64,000 bases of DNA from positions 12,583,387 through 12,647,386 of the forward strand of contig OU612069.1 in the NCBI GenBank assembly GCA_914767715.1, written 5' to 3'. The DNA is from Membranipora membranacea (taxonomy: Eukaryota; Bryozoa; Gymnolaemata; Cheilostomatida; Membraniporidae). A program made the translations under genes and the position numbers. Positions within the stretch are counted from its first letter, which is position 1, and every line of letters starts with the position of its first letter. The notes beneath the pieces were generated by a model. That model had not been told where the DNA came from and made no database searches. It saw only the letters and a list, made by a program, of their open reading frames with translations. Below, piece by piece: positions 1-12,057 of the stretch.

Positions 1-951
1 TTTACAGATTGAACATTCAACTTGTTAACATCCAGCTTCAATTTCTTACTTGATCTTTTTGACATTCGTTTGAGAATGATAAGGTTTTCTTTCGAAACTA
101 TAATTATGTGATCAGTGCTGCAGTTTGCGCCTCTGATTGCCCTGATGTTCTTGAAATTTTGGATATCTCATTGACAGGTGATGACAAAGTCAATCAGGTG
201 CCAATGCTTAGACCTTGGATGCGTCCATGAATTCTGATGCACTGGTTGATGGTTGAAGTAGGTGTTAGTAATGGTTAGTAGTAATGGTGTTAGTAGCTGG
301 TGTTCAGAACACAGGTCAAGGAGGATTTCTCCATTGCTGTTGGCTCTACCGCTGTTGACTTTTCCCAGTACTTTGGGCCATATGTGGTGGTCTGATCCTA
401 CGCTGGCAATGAAGTCTCCTAGCAAAATTATTTTGTCTGCATTTGGAATGTCTTTGAGCAGTCCTGGCTGAGCTTGTCATAGAACCCCTCAACCCCTCAA
501 TGATTTCCGGTGGGTTTGTCATGGTTGGTGCATAGACACTTATGATAGTAGACTGCCTTATGTGCTTCAGCGGTAGTCGTAGAGATATGATTCTATCGTT
601 AATGGCTTCAGGCTCCTCTTCCATCTGGGAGACTATAATGTTACTGATTGCTAAAGCTACAACAGCCTGCTTTGGTTCAGTTGATGGTTTTCCGCTCCAA
701 AATAATATGATGTATCCTGCAGTTTCTTCTCGTATACTCCCGCAACCTGGGAACCTCACCTCACTAAGCGCAGCTATGTCGATACTGTATTTCCTGACTT
801 TGTTTGCTATGATAGCACTTCTCCCTTCCGGTCTGAAAGCTTCTGTCCTGTCCAAGGTTGTGCGGACATTCCATTCAGCTAGTTTCAGTTTCTGTGATTG
901 AACCTTGTTAACCTGGGCGACGCCGGTATGAGTTTGCGTTGTCGTTGCCAT
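1..951 (-). pseudogene. Non-LTR retrotransposon endonuclease relic
   Basis: Read on the minus strand, 951 to about 460 encodes the start of an apurinic-type (EEP fold) endonuclease as found in RTE-like non-LTR retrotransposons. The typical N-A-E-W-N-V-R-T opening context is visible, followed by a D-I-A-A-L-S-E-V-R segment carrying the catalytic glutamate, then an I-I-S-V-Y-A-P-T strand. A frame change near 430-470 moves the continuation (N-G-E-I-L-L-D-L-C-S region, then W-T-H-P-R) into another frame, which runs towards the window edge. No reverse transcriptase is visible before the sequence ends. It is a broken, 3'-incomplete copy. The family (RTE versus another lineage) is inferred from motif style only. 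Confidence 0.75.
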
Positions 952-1300
952 GATTCATAGAGATTGCTGGCAAGGTATTAGACTACACAGGGTTTTGTCA
1001 GTAACCTGGCAAGGAGAACCCGAGATGAGACCACTGTACCTGTAGTCGCATTGGCTGGCCGGAAGATACATGGAATTATTGAGTCAGGGTGGCACTTTGC
1101 TCCCTTAGCATTTTTCCAGAAGGGGGACAGCTGCAAGGTAGCAGGGTCAACAATATTGTGGTTGTAACTTAGCGGAGGTGCCCTTCTTGAACCTTTGGCT
1201 CTAACCTATACTAGATCACCACCAAGATACTGTGTATCCTCCTTGTTGTCTTGCTCCCAGATTGTCAGCTAGATTTTAAGTGTACAGGCTACTAGTTTGA
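952..1300. other. No gene seen; transposon-flanking sequence
   Basis: No open frame with recognisable content. The segment lies between the endonuclease relic and an integrase relic and is probably decayed Ty3/gypsy-type sequence. Confidence 0.5.
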
Positions 1301-1850
1301 CATCAGGTAGTTGGGAATCTCCTGATTGAGCATGTGACAGACTGCTTGTGGGGATTGCATGACCCATATATCATGAGGACCTGCGGTCTCTTCACAAGCG
1401 AGTAATAGAGATAATATAGAGCTTCACCAATGTTCTTATTCCCTACATTGACGGTGATAGCTAGAGGTCTTGTAGTGCTTTCAACAGCTTGACATCTTCT
1501 GCTATGAGTTTGAACTGGGTGCCCAGGTTGCTGATCTAGTACATCTGCCACTGTTTTTGCTGTTACATCTGGTATGGGTACCACGTCCCTCCAACTGGTG
1601 AAATGGTCAGAGAGCACTAACTCTATCTTGTTCCCTTGAGGAGAAGGATTGAGAGGTTCCACCAGCCTTATAGATACCACTTACCAAGGACAGCCTTCAG
1701 ATAGTTGCTGTTTGTTCTGGGTTGAGTTGGGTGGCTGTTTATTGCTGCTTGGCAAATCTCACAAGTTTGCATAAGTGACCAGATATCTCTTTCCTAGCCA
1801 TTACCAATTTAGCCTCAGCCATTTGTAGGTTTTATTGATGCCTGTGTGGT
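1300..1850 (-). pseudogene. Ty3/gypsy-type integrase relic
   Basis: On the minus strand, 1,850-1,690 shows a degraded zinc-binding segment ending in a C-x2-C pair, typical of the integrase N-terminal domain. It is followed at 1,680-1,303 by the start of the catalytic core: an E-P-L-N-P-S-P-Q-G-N-K stretch, then L-V-L-S-D-H-F-T with the first catalytic aspartate, then V-P-I-P-D-V-T-A. The second aspartate and the glutamate are not recovered, and substitutions have accumulated. This is the pol 3' part of an LTR retrotransposon whose protease and RT parts appear to lie at 5,180-5,990 on the same strand. Non-functional. Confidence 0.75.
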
Positions 1851-2560
1851 GTTGCGTATCTTCTATACCTAGGGTTTGCATAGGCAGAGGGCTGACAGTC
1901 AGCCATTTAGCGTGCTGGTTCTATGTGAATCTTATCTGTAGGATGTCCATATCCAATCAACATGGTAGAAAGTTTTAGCTAACTTCTTTAGCTCAGTGCT
2001 TCCTCCCTCTAGGCTGAGGGGTGTCCCAGTTGGAATTTATTATCTTTTCTTATCATTGTGTATTATTTTGGTTCCGTGCCAGTCTGTTGTAGTGTTTCTG
2101 TCCAGCAAGGTCCTCCCTGCTGCCTCTATTCGCAGGCATTATTTGCCTGCCTGATATTTCTTTCGAAATTTGAAGCGCTGTGTTTCCGGTGTCATGGCGA
2201 CCAGTCAAGAAAATTTTAAACAAATTTTACTTAAGTATATTTATCATCTCAGCAGTGCAAGCCAAGTCATATTCCAGATCTTATCCCCCATTTAGTCAAC
2301 ACTGTAACCATTTTAGATTATCAACAGGTTCAACAGAGCAACACTGCAGTACAACCATAGCCATACAACCTAGCTATTGTGTATCAACTTGTGTAATGTT
2401 TTACTGCTAATCAATGCCTGCGTGTACGTTGTAATTTTACCTGTCATTGTTCTTGATTTTAAGTTACATGTCTTTTTAATTCTACACCATATTTTTATCA
2501 ATTTTTCTGTTTTCTGGGTACAAGTCCTAAGGACTTATTCTTCTCCAGAATAAACATGGA
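1851..2560. other. Unassigned sequence left of the non-LTR element
   Basis: No coding region recognised. The segment probably holds more decayed LTR-element sequence and the junction with the plus-strand non-LTR element. A short (TA)n run lies at about 2,561-2,572. Confidence 0.4.
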
Positions 2561-4775
2561 ATATATATATATACAACAACACTCAGAACACCTCCATGAT
2601 GACATCAGCAGATATGAATTCACACACACAAAACCCAAGCTCTGACTCTACTCCAACCGACACCAGTACACTCTACCTATGTGGTACATGTAGGAATGCT
2701 GTCACATGGGAACACAAAAGCGTCCTATGTGAGGAATGCTCAACTTGGTTCCACATATGCTGTCAAAATATTCACTCAGCACAGTACTCCAAGCTCGACC
2801 ACAGCAGCGTCGCCTGGGCCTGTACAAATTGTGACACCCAGAATTATAGTCACATAGTATACAACTGCACTGGCTATACGAACAACAGAAGTCAAGACAA
2901 ATCATCGAACCTCTCAAGCCTAGATCTGAGTATCGAGTCGCTTGATGAAAGCTCAAAACCAAGACACGAATCCTCACCAATAAAAAAGAAACCAAACCGA
3001 CTACACGGACGACCAATTAAAATCATCAACGTCAACACCCAATCCATCTGTTCTAAGCTCGAAACCTGGCGTAACTTGATTCAGAGCACAGAACCTGATG
3101 TGGTCATCGCCACTGAAACATGGCTTAGTGCTGATATAAATGATGCTGAACTTGAGCTTGAGAACTACACTATCTACAGGCATGACAGAACTGCTGGAAT
3201 CCACGGTGGTGTCCTCATTGCTGTAATTAAGGCGATCAACTCAACCAAAATACCATACACAACCACTGACGCCGAGATAATATGGGTAAAGATAATACTC
3301 CCCGGGCAACAGGACCTGCTTGTAGGGGCCTGTTATTGCCATGATGCGAGTGACACCACAACCATACCGGTGCTTGAGAAGACAGTTGAGGAAATATTGA
3401 AGAAACGCCACAGGAATGTCATCATTGGTGGCGACTTCAATTTTCCCGGCTGGGACTAGGCATCCAATCAACTCAAACCGCAAACCAGATATGTTGGCCT
3501 GCATGAAGAATTTATGTCCTTCCTGAACACCTATGGGCTTACTCAACATGTGAAAGAGCCGACCAGAGAGAGAAATACTCTGGATCTCATAGCATCAGAC
3601 AGACCAGACAGAATAAATAGGACAAAGGTGATACCCGGTATCAGCGACCACCACGTTGTATACACAGAGATGTCACTGAAAGTAAACCGCAGACGGACAG
3701 CCCCTAGGACAGCCTGGGTCTACAAGAGAGCCGACTGGCTAGGCCTCACCAAGTACATCGATCCACTCTTAAAACCCCTTGCTACAAGCTCAGACAGTGT
3801 AGAAAACCTATGGGCTGCATTTGAGAATGTTATGACCAGTGCAGCCAACAAGTTTATTCCATCCAGAAAAGTTAAAGCCAGAGAGTCTCGACCCTGGATA
3901 AGCAGCAAGCTGCAAAATACTAGAACATATCATCACTAGTAATATGATGTCGTACCTAGAGACAAACCATAAGCTCAGTCATATGCAACATGGCTTTCGC
4001 AGAAATCGTAGCTGTGAGACCCAGCTAATAGAGTTTACATCAGACATATCATCACTAATGGACGAAGGCAAAGAGATCGACGCTATAGTGCTTGCCTTCA
4101 GCAAGTCGTTCGATAAAGTCTGCCATACCAAGTTGGTCAACAAAGTCACCTCCAAGGGCATCAGCTGCCAGGTCACCAACTGGATCTCCAGCTTCCTAAC
4201 CTCTCGATCGCAAGAGGTTGTGGTAGATGGATACCCATCCAAACCATGCCCTGTCACATCCGGTGTCCCTCAGAGCTCTGTTTTCGGCCCCGCCCTATTC
4301 CTCAAGTACATAGACAATCTTCCCTCATGTGTCAAATCAGTTTCTAGGCTCTTTGCTGACGACACTATCTTATACTGCTCTACTGACAACAACCAGCAGC
4401 TGCAAAGAGATCTGCATGCCTTAGAAGAATGGGAAAAGACATGGAATATGGAGTTTAACCCAAAGAAATGTGAACACATCAAATTCAGTCGCAAGAGAAG
4501 CGAACTCGACAACAACCATTACACTCTTCACGGCATAGAGATACCGAAAATATAACATAAAACATAAAGTGTCTTGGTGTAAAGCTTGACTCCACATTAA
4601 AGTGGGGCACAAATACTGACTACATCGCCAACAGAGCTTCAAACAAGATCGGATTCATAAGAAGAACGATCCCATACACCTTACCACACCTCAGAGACAA
4701 AGCGTACAAGACTCTGGCATGACCTGTCCTAGAATACGCAAGTACTGTCTGGGACGCAGGACTAACATCAACACA
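2560..4775 (+). mobile_element. PHD-endonuclease-RT non-LTR retrotransposon (CR1/L2/jockey-like), defective
   Basis: The open frame 2,596-3,459 starts with a PHD-type zinc finger (about residues 28-80: C-x2-C, then C-x2-C, F-H-x2-C, and a final C-x2-C). It continues into an EEP endonuclease with the N-V-N-T-Q-S opening, an A-T-E-T-W-L catalytic segment and a G-G-D-F-N end motif. After a frame change, 3,514-3,939 carries the endonuclease end (S-D-H-H) and linker. Frame changes again at 3,944-4,555, giving reverse transcriptase from a late palm segment (H-G-F-R), F-D-K-V, S-G-V-P-Q and the catalytic F-A-D-D. The RT N-terminal palm is missing, so there is an internal deletion as well as frame breaks. 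The RT tail remains recognisable to about 4,770 (C-L-G-V-K-L-D). It cannot transpose. Confidence 0.88.
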
Positions 4776-5178
4776 TCGATATGTCTCGGTCTCGTCCTGG
4801 TCTCGTCTCGGATTTTCATGCTGTCTCGGTCTCGTCTCGTCTCACCAAAATCTGACAATTTGCCATCACTAGTCTCAACTTTGTATTATGTATGTGGTAA
4901 TGTCCTGTCTGGATAATGGGCTTATCATTTTTGTGGTTGATATTGTTAGATATCATAATAATAATTCAATAACAATGACTCAATAATTCAGTGTAGACCT
5001 AGAAGCAATTTCCTAGATGTAAAACCAAGACAGTGTAGGACATCAACGTATGAAGTCGTAATGTAAATCCATTTCACGCGCTTTTTTCGACTTGACCTGG
5101 CTCGTGCCCGAATTTAGGGAAATTTCAGTGGCTCGGCTCATTTTCATTTTTGCTAGCTCAATACAACACTAGTCTTTG
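4776..5178. other. GTCTCG-rich run and 3' flank of the non-LTR element
   Basis: At 4,780-4,845 the hexamer GTCTCG or close variants recurs, forming a short low-complexity tract. The remainder to about 5,178 has no coding content, and its end coincides with the point where gypsy RT homology resumes on the other strand. Confidence 0.5.
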
Positions 5179-5990
5179 CTCATTGGTAGTTGCCAATATC
5201 CACAATTAGGATATAGGGTGCTGAAATACACACTCCCTGGGCAAGGCTGTATTCAATCCTTGGTAGTGGGTAAGTGTCCCTGATAGTATAGGTGTTGATA
5301 GCCCTGTAGTCCAGGCAGAGTCAGTAGATGCCAAATTTTTTTCTTAACCAGCACCACTTTTCCTTCTCAAATCCTAGCCGTTGGAGACCCTGCATGATAG
5401 GTTGGCTCCCGGGTGCGGTTGGGATCTCATGGGTGACTCAGTTTGTAAACCGATATCATGTCCTCATTCAATGAGTACTCCAGTAAACTTGATATGTGTT
5501 GATCACCAGCATGGTGGGATCCTGTGCCTGTTTGGCTGAGCTGCATTCTTTCTGTGCTCGATCCAAAAGCCGTTGCACATGCATGGGTACATGTGCATGT
5601 GGTTCTGGAGTTGGTTTAGATGCATCGAGGCTGTCATCTGTGACTGACTTCTATCGGTGTGATGATCTTGAGAAATCTGGTCATCTGCATGAGTAGTAAA
5701 AAGTCTGATACTGTGTTTATACAGCCTACTACTACTATTCAAGTTCTCCTTACACAGTGTAGCCGCCATCCTGAATCCAAGATCATCATCATTGTGATGC
5801 TCTCTAAGTCCGTGAGCCAGCGTTGAGCCGGTAAGCTGGTTTTCGGTGTTTGCTATAATGCAAGCGTGTCTGGTGATCTGGACTTCGCATCTTAGTTCAA
5901 ATTTTAATATTCCTTGTCCTAGCAGCTGAGTGCAATGTCGATTGGTTAAAAATGTCATTCCGAGGGTGGCATCCTCTGCCACATTGGATA
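5178..5990 (-). pseudogene. Ty3/gypsy-type protease and RT relic
   Basis: The minus strand from 5,982 to 5,500 has a retropepsin-like tail (D-A-T-L-G-M-T-F-L-T pattern, as in the alpha-helix/flap region of gypsy proteases). From about 5,440 to 5,178 the frame, broken by stops, shows the start of RT: P-x2-I-Q-x-G-L type entry, a C-L-D-Y-R-A-I-N motif, then T-Y-P-L-P-R-I and G-Y-W-Q-L-P. Homology stops abruptly near 5,178, where the plus-strand non-LTR block begins. With the integrase at 1,300-1,850 it looks like one element split by insertion and deletion. Dead copy. Confidence 0.78.
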
Positions 5991-8845
5991 CCCGAAAAGT
6001 TATTATTGCCGAACAGCACCTAATTCTGTATTTGAGTGAGTTTGTTCTGTATAGTTGCCATCACTTGATCTGGTATGAAGATGTTTCGGAACAGGATATT
6101 GTCGCCAGAGTCTGAATCTAAAAGGTAGTTAACTAGCTATCGGCTATCTACTTACTCTGGTATATGCAGGCAGTGTCCATGTGCTTAAACTCTTTACCGC
6201 TGATTCAATTGGTTTGCTGAGATCTGTGCCGATTGTAACTGGTTACTGGGCCAGACGGGGGAGGGGGGTGTTTCCCGACGACTGTTTAACTGGCTCCCGA
6301 CTAGTTACTCACCTGGCTGGTTGACTGTAGGGGTGCCTGGCTGTGCCGTGGCTAGTTCGGCCTTGAGCTTTTAAAATTCACTCCTTGGATGGCTAATGTT
6401 GACAAGGTTCCTTCTGTGTCCTGTTATGAGTGAAATGTGCAGGTTGTTGGGTCTGACTGGTAAGATTGCTGGCTTGCATCTCAACTTACTCTTTTGATGG
6501 CTTTCACCAGTGAGTCCATTTTATCTGGTCCGTCTGACTTTTTATCATGGTTTTTTATATGCTCTGGCATCATTCCGAGAGCTGTGTTGGTGAAGCTTAG
6601 TCTGATTCATGCTACTCTTGAATTTATCGATAGTGGTTTTAATTTTGAGGTCTCTGTCTCAACTGGAGAAGACTCTGTCCACAAGTTGAGTGATATCTGC
6701 GCCAAACTCTTGGAGGCTCTATTTGGCCTCCTTTTAAAGAGCATTAAGTCTGTCCCAGGCGTGTTTTGCGGTCAGTCCAAACTGTCCGCATCGACCTGCA
6801 AACACATTCTTAGTGGTTCTCTCATGTACGGCGTAGGCAGCTGCCACTTCTATGCTGGCTCTTAGGTTTAGCGCAGCTTATTGTTCTGACCTACCATTAG
6901 CCTCAATGAAGAAGAACATTATATAGTTGAAAAGTCCTCTATTCTTGCTCCCTGAATATATTTAAGATTTAGGTTTGTTTCTGGTGCTTATCTGTCTGAT
7001 TGTTACACTGAGTTGCCTGCTAGATCCATTCATATAAATTTATTCATCTTTATTTGCATCAATATCATTCGAAGATGTTCGCCCTGACGTACAAAAAAAA
7101 AGTAGGAAATAAATCTAATTAAAACAAATGGTTTGACAATGCCAATTTGAATGTATTTATGGTTGTTGATGAAAACACCTATTGAGGTAAAAACAGAGGA
7201 AAATTAAAATGCAAGGTCTGACAATGTTAAAAGAAAAGAATTCGGTGCATAAATGCTGCGTTGAAGTCAGATGTATCGGAATTTGTGGATTTACTATCAG
7301 CCTGAAAGCTCTTTCCTTGATGATAAAAATTGGATTTGTTAGATAAGATATCGACATTGTATTAGTCAGGCCTCCAATATTTAACAGAGATTATGCTAAT
7401 TAATTTAATTTTGCCCATCGTTGATCTCATCAAAATATGATACGATCAGAACTAATATGCAAACCATTTGAGTTAGCGCTGGTTGATACTGCTCATCGCT
7501 CACAAAATTTACCCTAAACTTTCTGAGTTTTTTCCCTGCCTTAAATGTTTTGTGCATAGTGGATGTGGCTGAGGGTATAGTTTCCGGTTCCTGTAGATCC
7601 AGTCAAGGAGATGTAGTCCTCTGTTGGATCCCCTGTTCGAGCTCATTTAGCACTTGTTTCCTGTTAGCTCCTGGCATCCTGGCGGACATCCCACTGCTGC
7701 CAACAATATTGTAAATGACCAGGCTGACCTGGGCACGGCCATTTTTATTACCAGGATGGGCAGTTGCCCAACCTAGCGGGTCACGGGGTTCACTTACACA
7801 GGGAGAGAGTTCAAGGCTTCTTGAGCGGCCTCCAATGCCCGATGTCCTCTGCACTGAGAACCTGCACTAGGGTAGGTGTCCCAGAGTATGGGTGCCACCA
7901 AAATCACAGAGCGTGCATCCTTTTGGCGAAGTGTTGGAGTGAGTATGATTGCAGTGATCAAGTAAATCCTAGTGTTAAAAGAGGTTTGAAAATCCACGTT
8001 ATTATAATCCAGTGCAGTGGTTGTCCAAGAGTGAGTTTTAAGGCAGAGTAAATAATCCAGAGAAGAGACTGTTGCATGTCTGTATTATTGTATTTAATTG
8101 AATGATAAATTTGATGCGGTGCCTTTCGCTCCTATTTCATTTGAAGCTTTCATAGTGAATATCAGGCAAATTGAGCGTAAATAGGATAAACACCAAACCC
8201 CTTAACTACTAGTTTCCCTGTACATGTATTTGAAAAAAAATACCGGCATTTAGAAATTTCTTCTATTTTTGTAAAAAAATCAATGCGTAATGAGGAACAA
8301 GATAATATGGGTTTCTATTGTATGCGATTAGCATAATCGCAAAACGGAAATATTTTCTCTTCGCTAAGTCCAGGAGAGATGCCTTGAGTAGAGCATGCCG
8401 TTCTATGCTGTAATCATCGACTTAAACAAGGGATGGGCTCTGGCAAGTACTCCGGAAGCTCGAGAAACTCATGGACTGACTGCATATTCTGTCCATAATG
8501 GAATGCAAGCCAAAGTGTTCAGTCAAAATAATTTGCTGTCTCAACAAGGGCTGTGGCTTGGCCCTGACTCTGTAAACACTCTACCTTGCAGCTATGCTGG
8601 AAGCAGCGTTTAGGAGCACTGAGGAAGGAGTTGATATACAGACACAACACAATTCAGATAAACAAAATGTGTCAAACTTCATGGTCGAGACCAAAACTGA
8701 GCCTATACTTGTACAAAAAATGCTCTTTCCTGGCGACAGCGCCAGCGTGTCTCAACTTGCTGAGAATCAGAGTGTAAGTAGACAATTTTTAGGACATAGC
8801 TAGAAGCTCTAGTCGCAAGAAATCTGAGTGCCTCTACCAAGGGAA
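5991..8845. other. No gene recognised; probable decayed transposon DNA
   Basis: Several short open frames exist on both strands but none shows a known domain, splice structure or coding bias I would trust. By position, 6,000-6,900 minus could be remains of gypsy gag. I see no zinc knuckle, so this is a guess. Confidence 0.4.
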
Positions 8846-8847
8846 GG

Positions 8848-8960
8848 CAGGATGGCGTGGTGGTTTGGATTCAAGCTAGACAATCTGAGGGTTGCCGGAT
8901 CGAATCCGAGACACTACACATGCTACTAAAGGAGGTGAGCTCTCCAGACAATAGCCTAGC
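8848..8960 (+). mobile_element. tRNA-derived SINE head, family D
   Basis: A pol III A-box-like TGGCGTGGTGG is followed about 45 bp later by a B-box-like GGATCGAATCC, the spacing expected of a tRNA-derived promoter. The acceptor stem does not pair, so it is a SINE head rather than a tRNA gene. Confidence 0.55.
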
Positions 8961-8984
8961 TTGCCCACTCCTACCTTGTACTGG

Positions 8985-9335
8985 AGTGCGACAGGACCTA
9001 GACAGCACACTATATACAGCTAAAGTGAGGCACCTAATTGTGGGGCAACGTAACGTCGTTGGAAGGTGTAGAAGCTATGATGCTATCATTGATTTGCTGT
9101 CCATAATGAAGGTTTTTTGTTCATAACCCAATTAATTTTGATCGGAATTTGAATTTGAAAATTGCTTTACAATCAGCAGCATCTTGTTATCAACTTGATG
9201 TTGTTTCTTCATTAAATCAATGATAGCATCATTGCTTCTACACCTTCCAATGACGTTACGTTTCCCACAATTAACTTCCTCAGTGCCTCAATGCTAATGC
9301 TGCATATAGTGTCCTGTCTAGGTTTATTATTAAGT
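8985..9335. repeat. Palindrome at the outer edge of the left arm
   Basis: About 8,990-9,110 reads on the plus strand as a short copy of the outer end of the right arm (63,780-63,890). About 9,200-9,330 repeats the same sequence inverted: GGAAGGTGTAGAAG at 9,060-9,073 faces CTTCTACACCTTCC at 9,234-9,247. The two halves form an imperfect palindrome with a spacer of about 100 bp, so the large inverted repeat ends in a second, smaller fold. Confidence 0.8.
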
Positions 9336-9454
9336 CTGTGTTTAAACCTGAGAAATATGATGATTATGAAAAACAGTTGATGATCAAAACCATGAAGGAC
9401 CAGCAGCAGCATTCAACTTATAAAACAAGGCTAATCTGAGTTAAAATCTATTGT

Positions 9455-9665
9455 CCTATTGTTATATTGAAAATAACCCGAATTCTAATAGCCATTGGAA
9501 ATCACTTTGGAGTTGCCCCTCCACAAATAAAGTGAAAGCAACTCCCAGTTTACATGTAGTTGCAGCAGGGAGGGTGGTATCCCACCCTCCCTGGTTGCAG
9601 TGCAAAGGTATAAACAGGGAGGGGCCCTGATATAAATAACATGACTCAGCCAGAAACGAGGCAGT
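9455..9665. repeat. Short foldback inside the arm, mirrored at 63,480-63,610
   Basis: GAGTTGCCCCTCC near 9,510 and GGGAGGGGC near 9,617 flank a smaller fold, GGGAGGGTGGTATCCCACCC at 9,569-9,588. Part of the sequence is present in the mirrored position of the right arm, so the element predates the large inverted duplication. Confidence 0.55.
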
Positions 9666-11911
9666 CACATAGCGGCAAACAGATAGTGCAGACTACCATC
9701 ATATTTCGTACTATGGAATCATGTTATACCTTTACACCAACTTAAATACATATTTAATCTACCATATTATGGATCCAAACAAAACGTAAGACGCTACCAC
9801 AAAACTGCAAAAAGAAAATAAACTGAAAAGGCAAAACAAAAAGAAGAAGACGAGATTGGGAAAGGGACTCTACATATGACTGTTTGTTTTACAACATGTA
9901 TACTCATGAGGACAGCCAGATAACTCATTATATTACTTCTAGAGTCTCCCCAAAAGGCTGGCGGCTAGTAGAGAGGACACTCAACTGATAGCTTTGCACT
10001 GAGAGGATCTTGCTTGAGAAATCAGATATTTGTAACAGTTTTTTTGAGGTGAGCCTGTTCTATCGATTGTATTGATAAGTTTAGTTGTATTGGTCATCCT
10101 AAAACCCTAGTTTCAGATACAACATCATAAAAGTATTTAGCATAGGCTTTGATGTTGTTACAGGAACAAACATAGTACATTTTCTTAATGTTATCAAACA
10201 AACTGCAGGAACTCAAACCCAAACAGCCCATTGTAATACAAGGGCTGTTCACTGAATTCCGTATATTTTCCCTTGGCAAATTAATTGTTTTGTGAGGTTT
10301 CTATTTTGGCTGCGCTTTGGAAGGTCCTGATTTGTTCTGGCTTGTCTTACTGTTTATATGTTAACTAATACACAGAACCAAACCTCCTGATTAGTGCTGT
10401 GTGAAATTGCTAACAAGTCAAATGATATTATGGCAACAATGTATATTATTGATATCGATCATAACCGAAATTAAGGGTAATCACATTTTGATATTGTATG
10501 TCGACATCGGAGAAATCTAGCAATCATTTCCTATAAATATGGTAATTGCCTTTCCATTTACCATGAGAAGACAACCATAGCAAGAAAGTGGTCCAATAAT
10601 TGTCTCACCAAAATAAATGGTCTATATTGAAAACGCCCCTCCGAGAAATTTACTGTATATCGATAATGAACCGTCTGATATCAACCAATATCGTAGCAAC
10701 GAATATCATATCGAGCAATTAAATAATGCCTGAAACAAAACCGTCCCACCTGATATCGACCAATATTGATCAATATCTTGATATCCTGCAACACTTAATT
10801 CTATTGGCCATCAAAGAGCAATACTGTGTCAGAAAATTCCATTCTCAAGAATAGATGTGAAATTACACGATGACCGAACGTTAGAACAGCAGACTGTAGC
10901 AGTAATTGACAAAACCTAAAATGATCAGTTGGATTTTTACGCGATGATTGGTAAAACCTTGTACGATGTGAAATGAAGATATGTGTATTATGAACTTATC
11001 TGCTTGACTATACCATCAAAATATTTTGAACAAATGTTCTAAAATGTACGGCCTGCGTAATATAAATGTCTCCTATTTTTTCTAACTGGCTGGACATTGA
11101 ATAAGTTTGATCAGTAACATATTCGAGCGTAATTAGAAGACTTTGGATAACAAAGAATCACCCGCTAGCAGTGCTATTGTAATTTTTATAAACCAAAGAA
11201 ACCTGTTGATAATAAAAACCGTAGAGGACCAGCATTCGAATTGACCAACTATGACAATCTGAATTAGCATCTAAACCTTCGTAAAGGTTTTTAGCATAGG
11301 TTCTGAAATTGTTACGGCAATAAACAAAGTTTTTTGGCTGCTCTATGGAAGGTGCTGACTTGTACTGGCATATCTTACTTATCGTGTCGACCAAGACACA
11401 AAACTAAACATCTCTACTAGTGCTGTGTGAAATTACTAGCAAGTCAAAACTATATATTGGAAATAAAAATTATATTGATATCGGTCACAAACGTAATTGG
11501 GAGTGATCACATTCTGATATTGAATGTTTCAAGACAGAGAGGGCGACATCAGAGATATCTAGCAATAATCGCCTATAAATATGATAATTTTCAGCCATTT
11601 ACCATGGGGAGACAACTAGTACATGAAAATAGTCTATTAATCGACCCACCAAAATAATGGTCTACACCTAATATAAATACTACACATTTTTTCTACCTGG
11701 CTGCTGGACATTGTGTGAGTTTGGTTTGTAGCACATCCACGATTAAAAATTATCCGCTAGAGGCGCTCTTGTATTTGTTTTAAAGACTTTGTTTGAGGCT
11801 GCTCTATTGTATCACATCTTATTCTCCATATTTTTTTCTATCATGTGAGCGATTTTCAGCTTTATAAACCAAATATTGAGGAAGTTATGGCCTCTCAAAC
11901 TTCCAAGGTGA

Positions 11912-12057
11912 TTGCCTTCAATCGGCATTGGGAATAAGCGGATGTTTCCCCTGGGGTATGTCACAACCACAGACATGTGGCATCTATGCCACATGTCTGT
12001 GGTTGTGACATACCCCAGGGGAAACATCCGCTTATTCCCAATGCCGATTGAAGGCAA
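11912..12057. repeat. Perfect 146-bp palindrome with 2-nt spacer
   Basis: Positions 11,912-11,983 and 11,986-12,057 are exact reverse complements (72 bp each), separated only by CT at 11,984-11,985. The first mismatch is at 11,911/12,058. The right arm has no equivalent, so it was gained in the left arm or lost from the right. As RNA it would form an uninterrupted hairpin. It could be a palindromic MITE or a fold-back replication product. Confidence 0.93.

Noticed and set aside
168-951. Functional host endonuclease related to craniofacial development protein 2
   Set aside because: The frame is broken and lacks introns, and the motif order is that of a retrotransposon endonuclease in a transposon-rich block.
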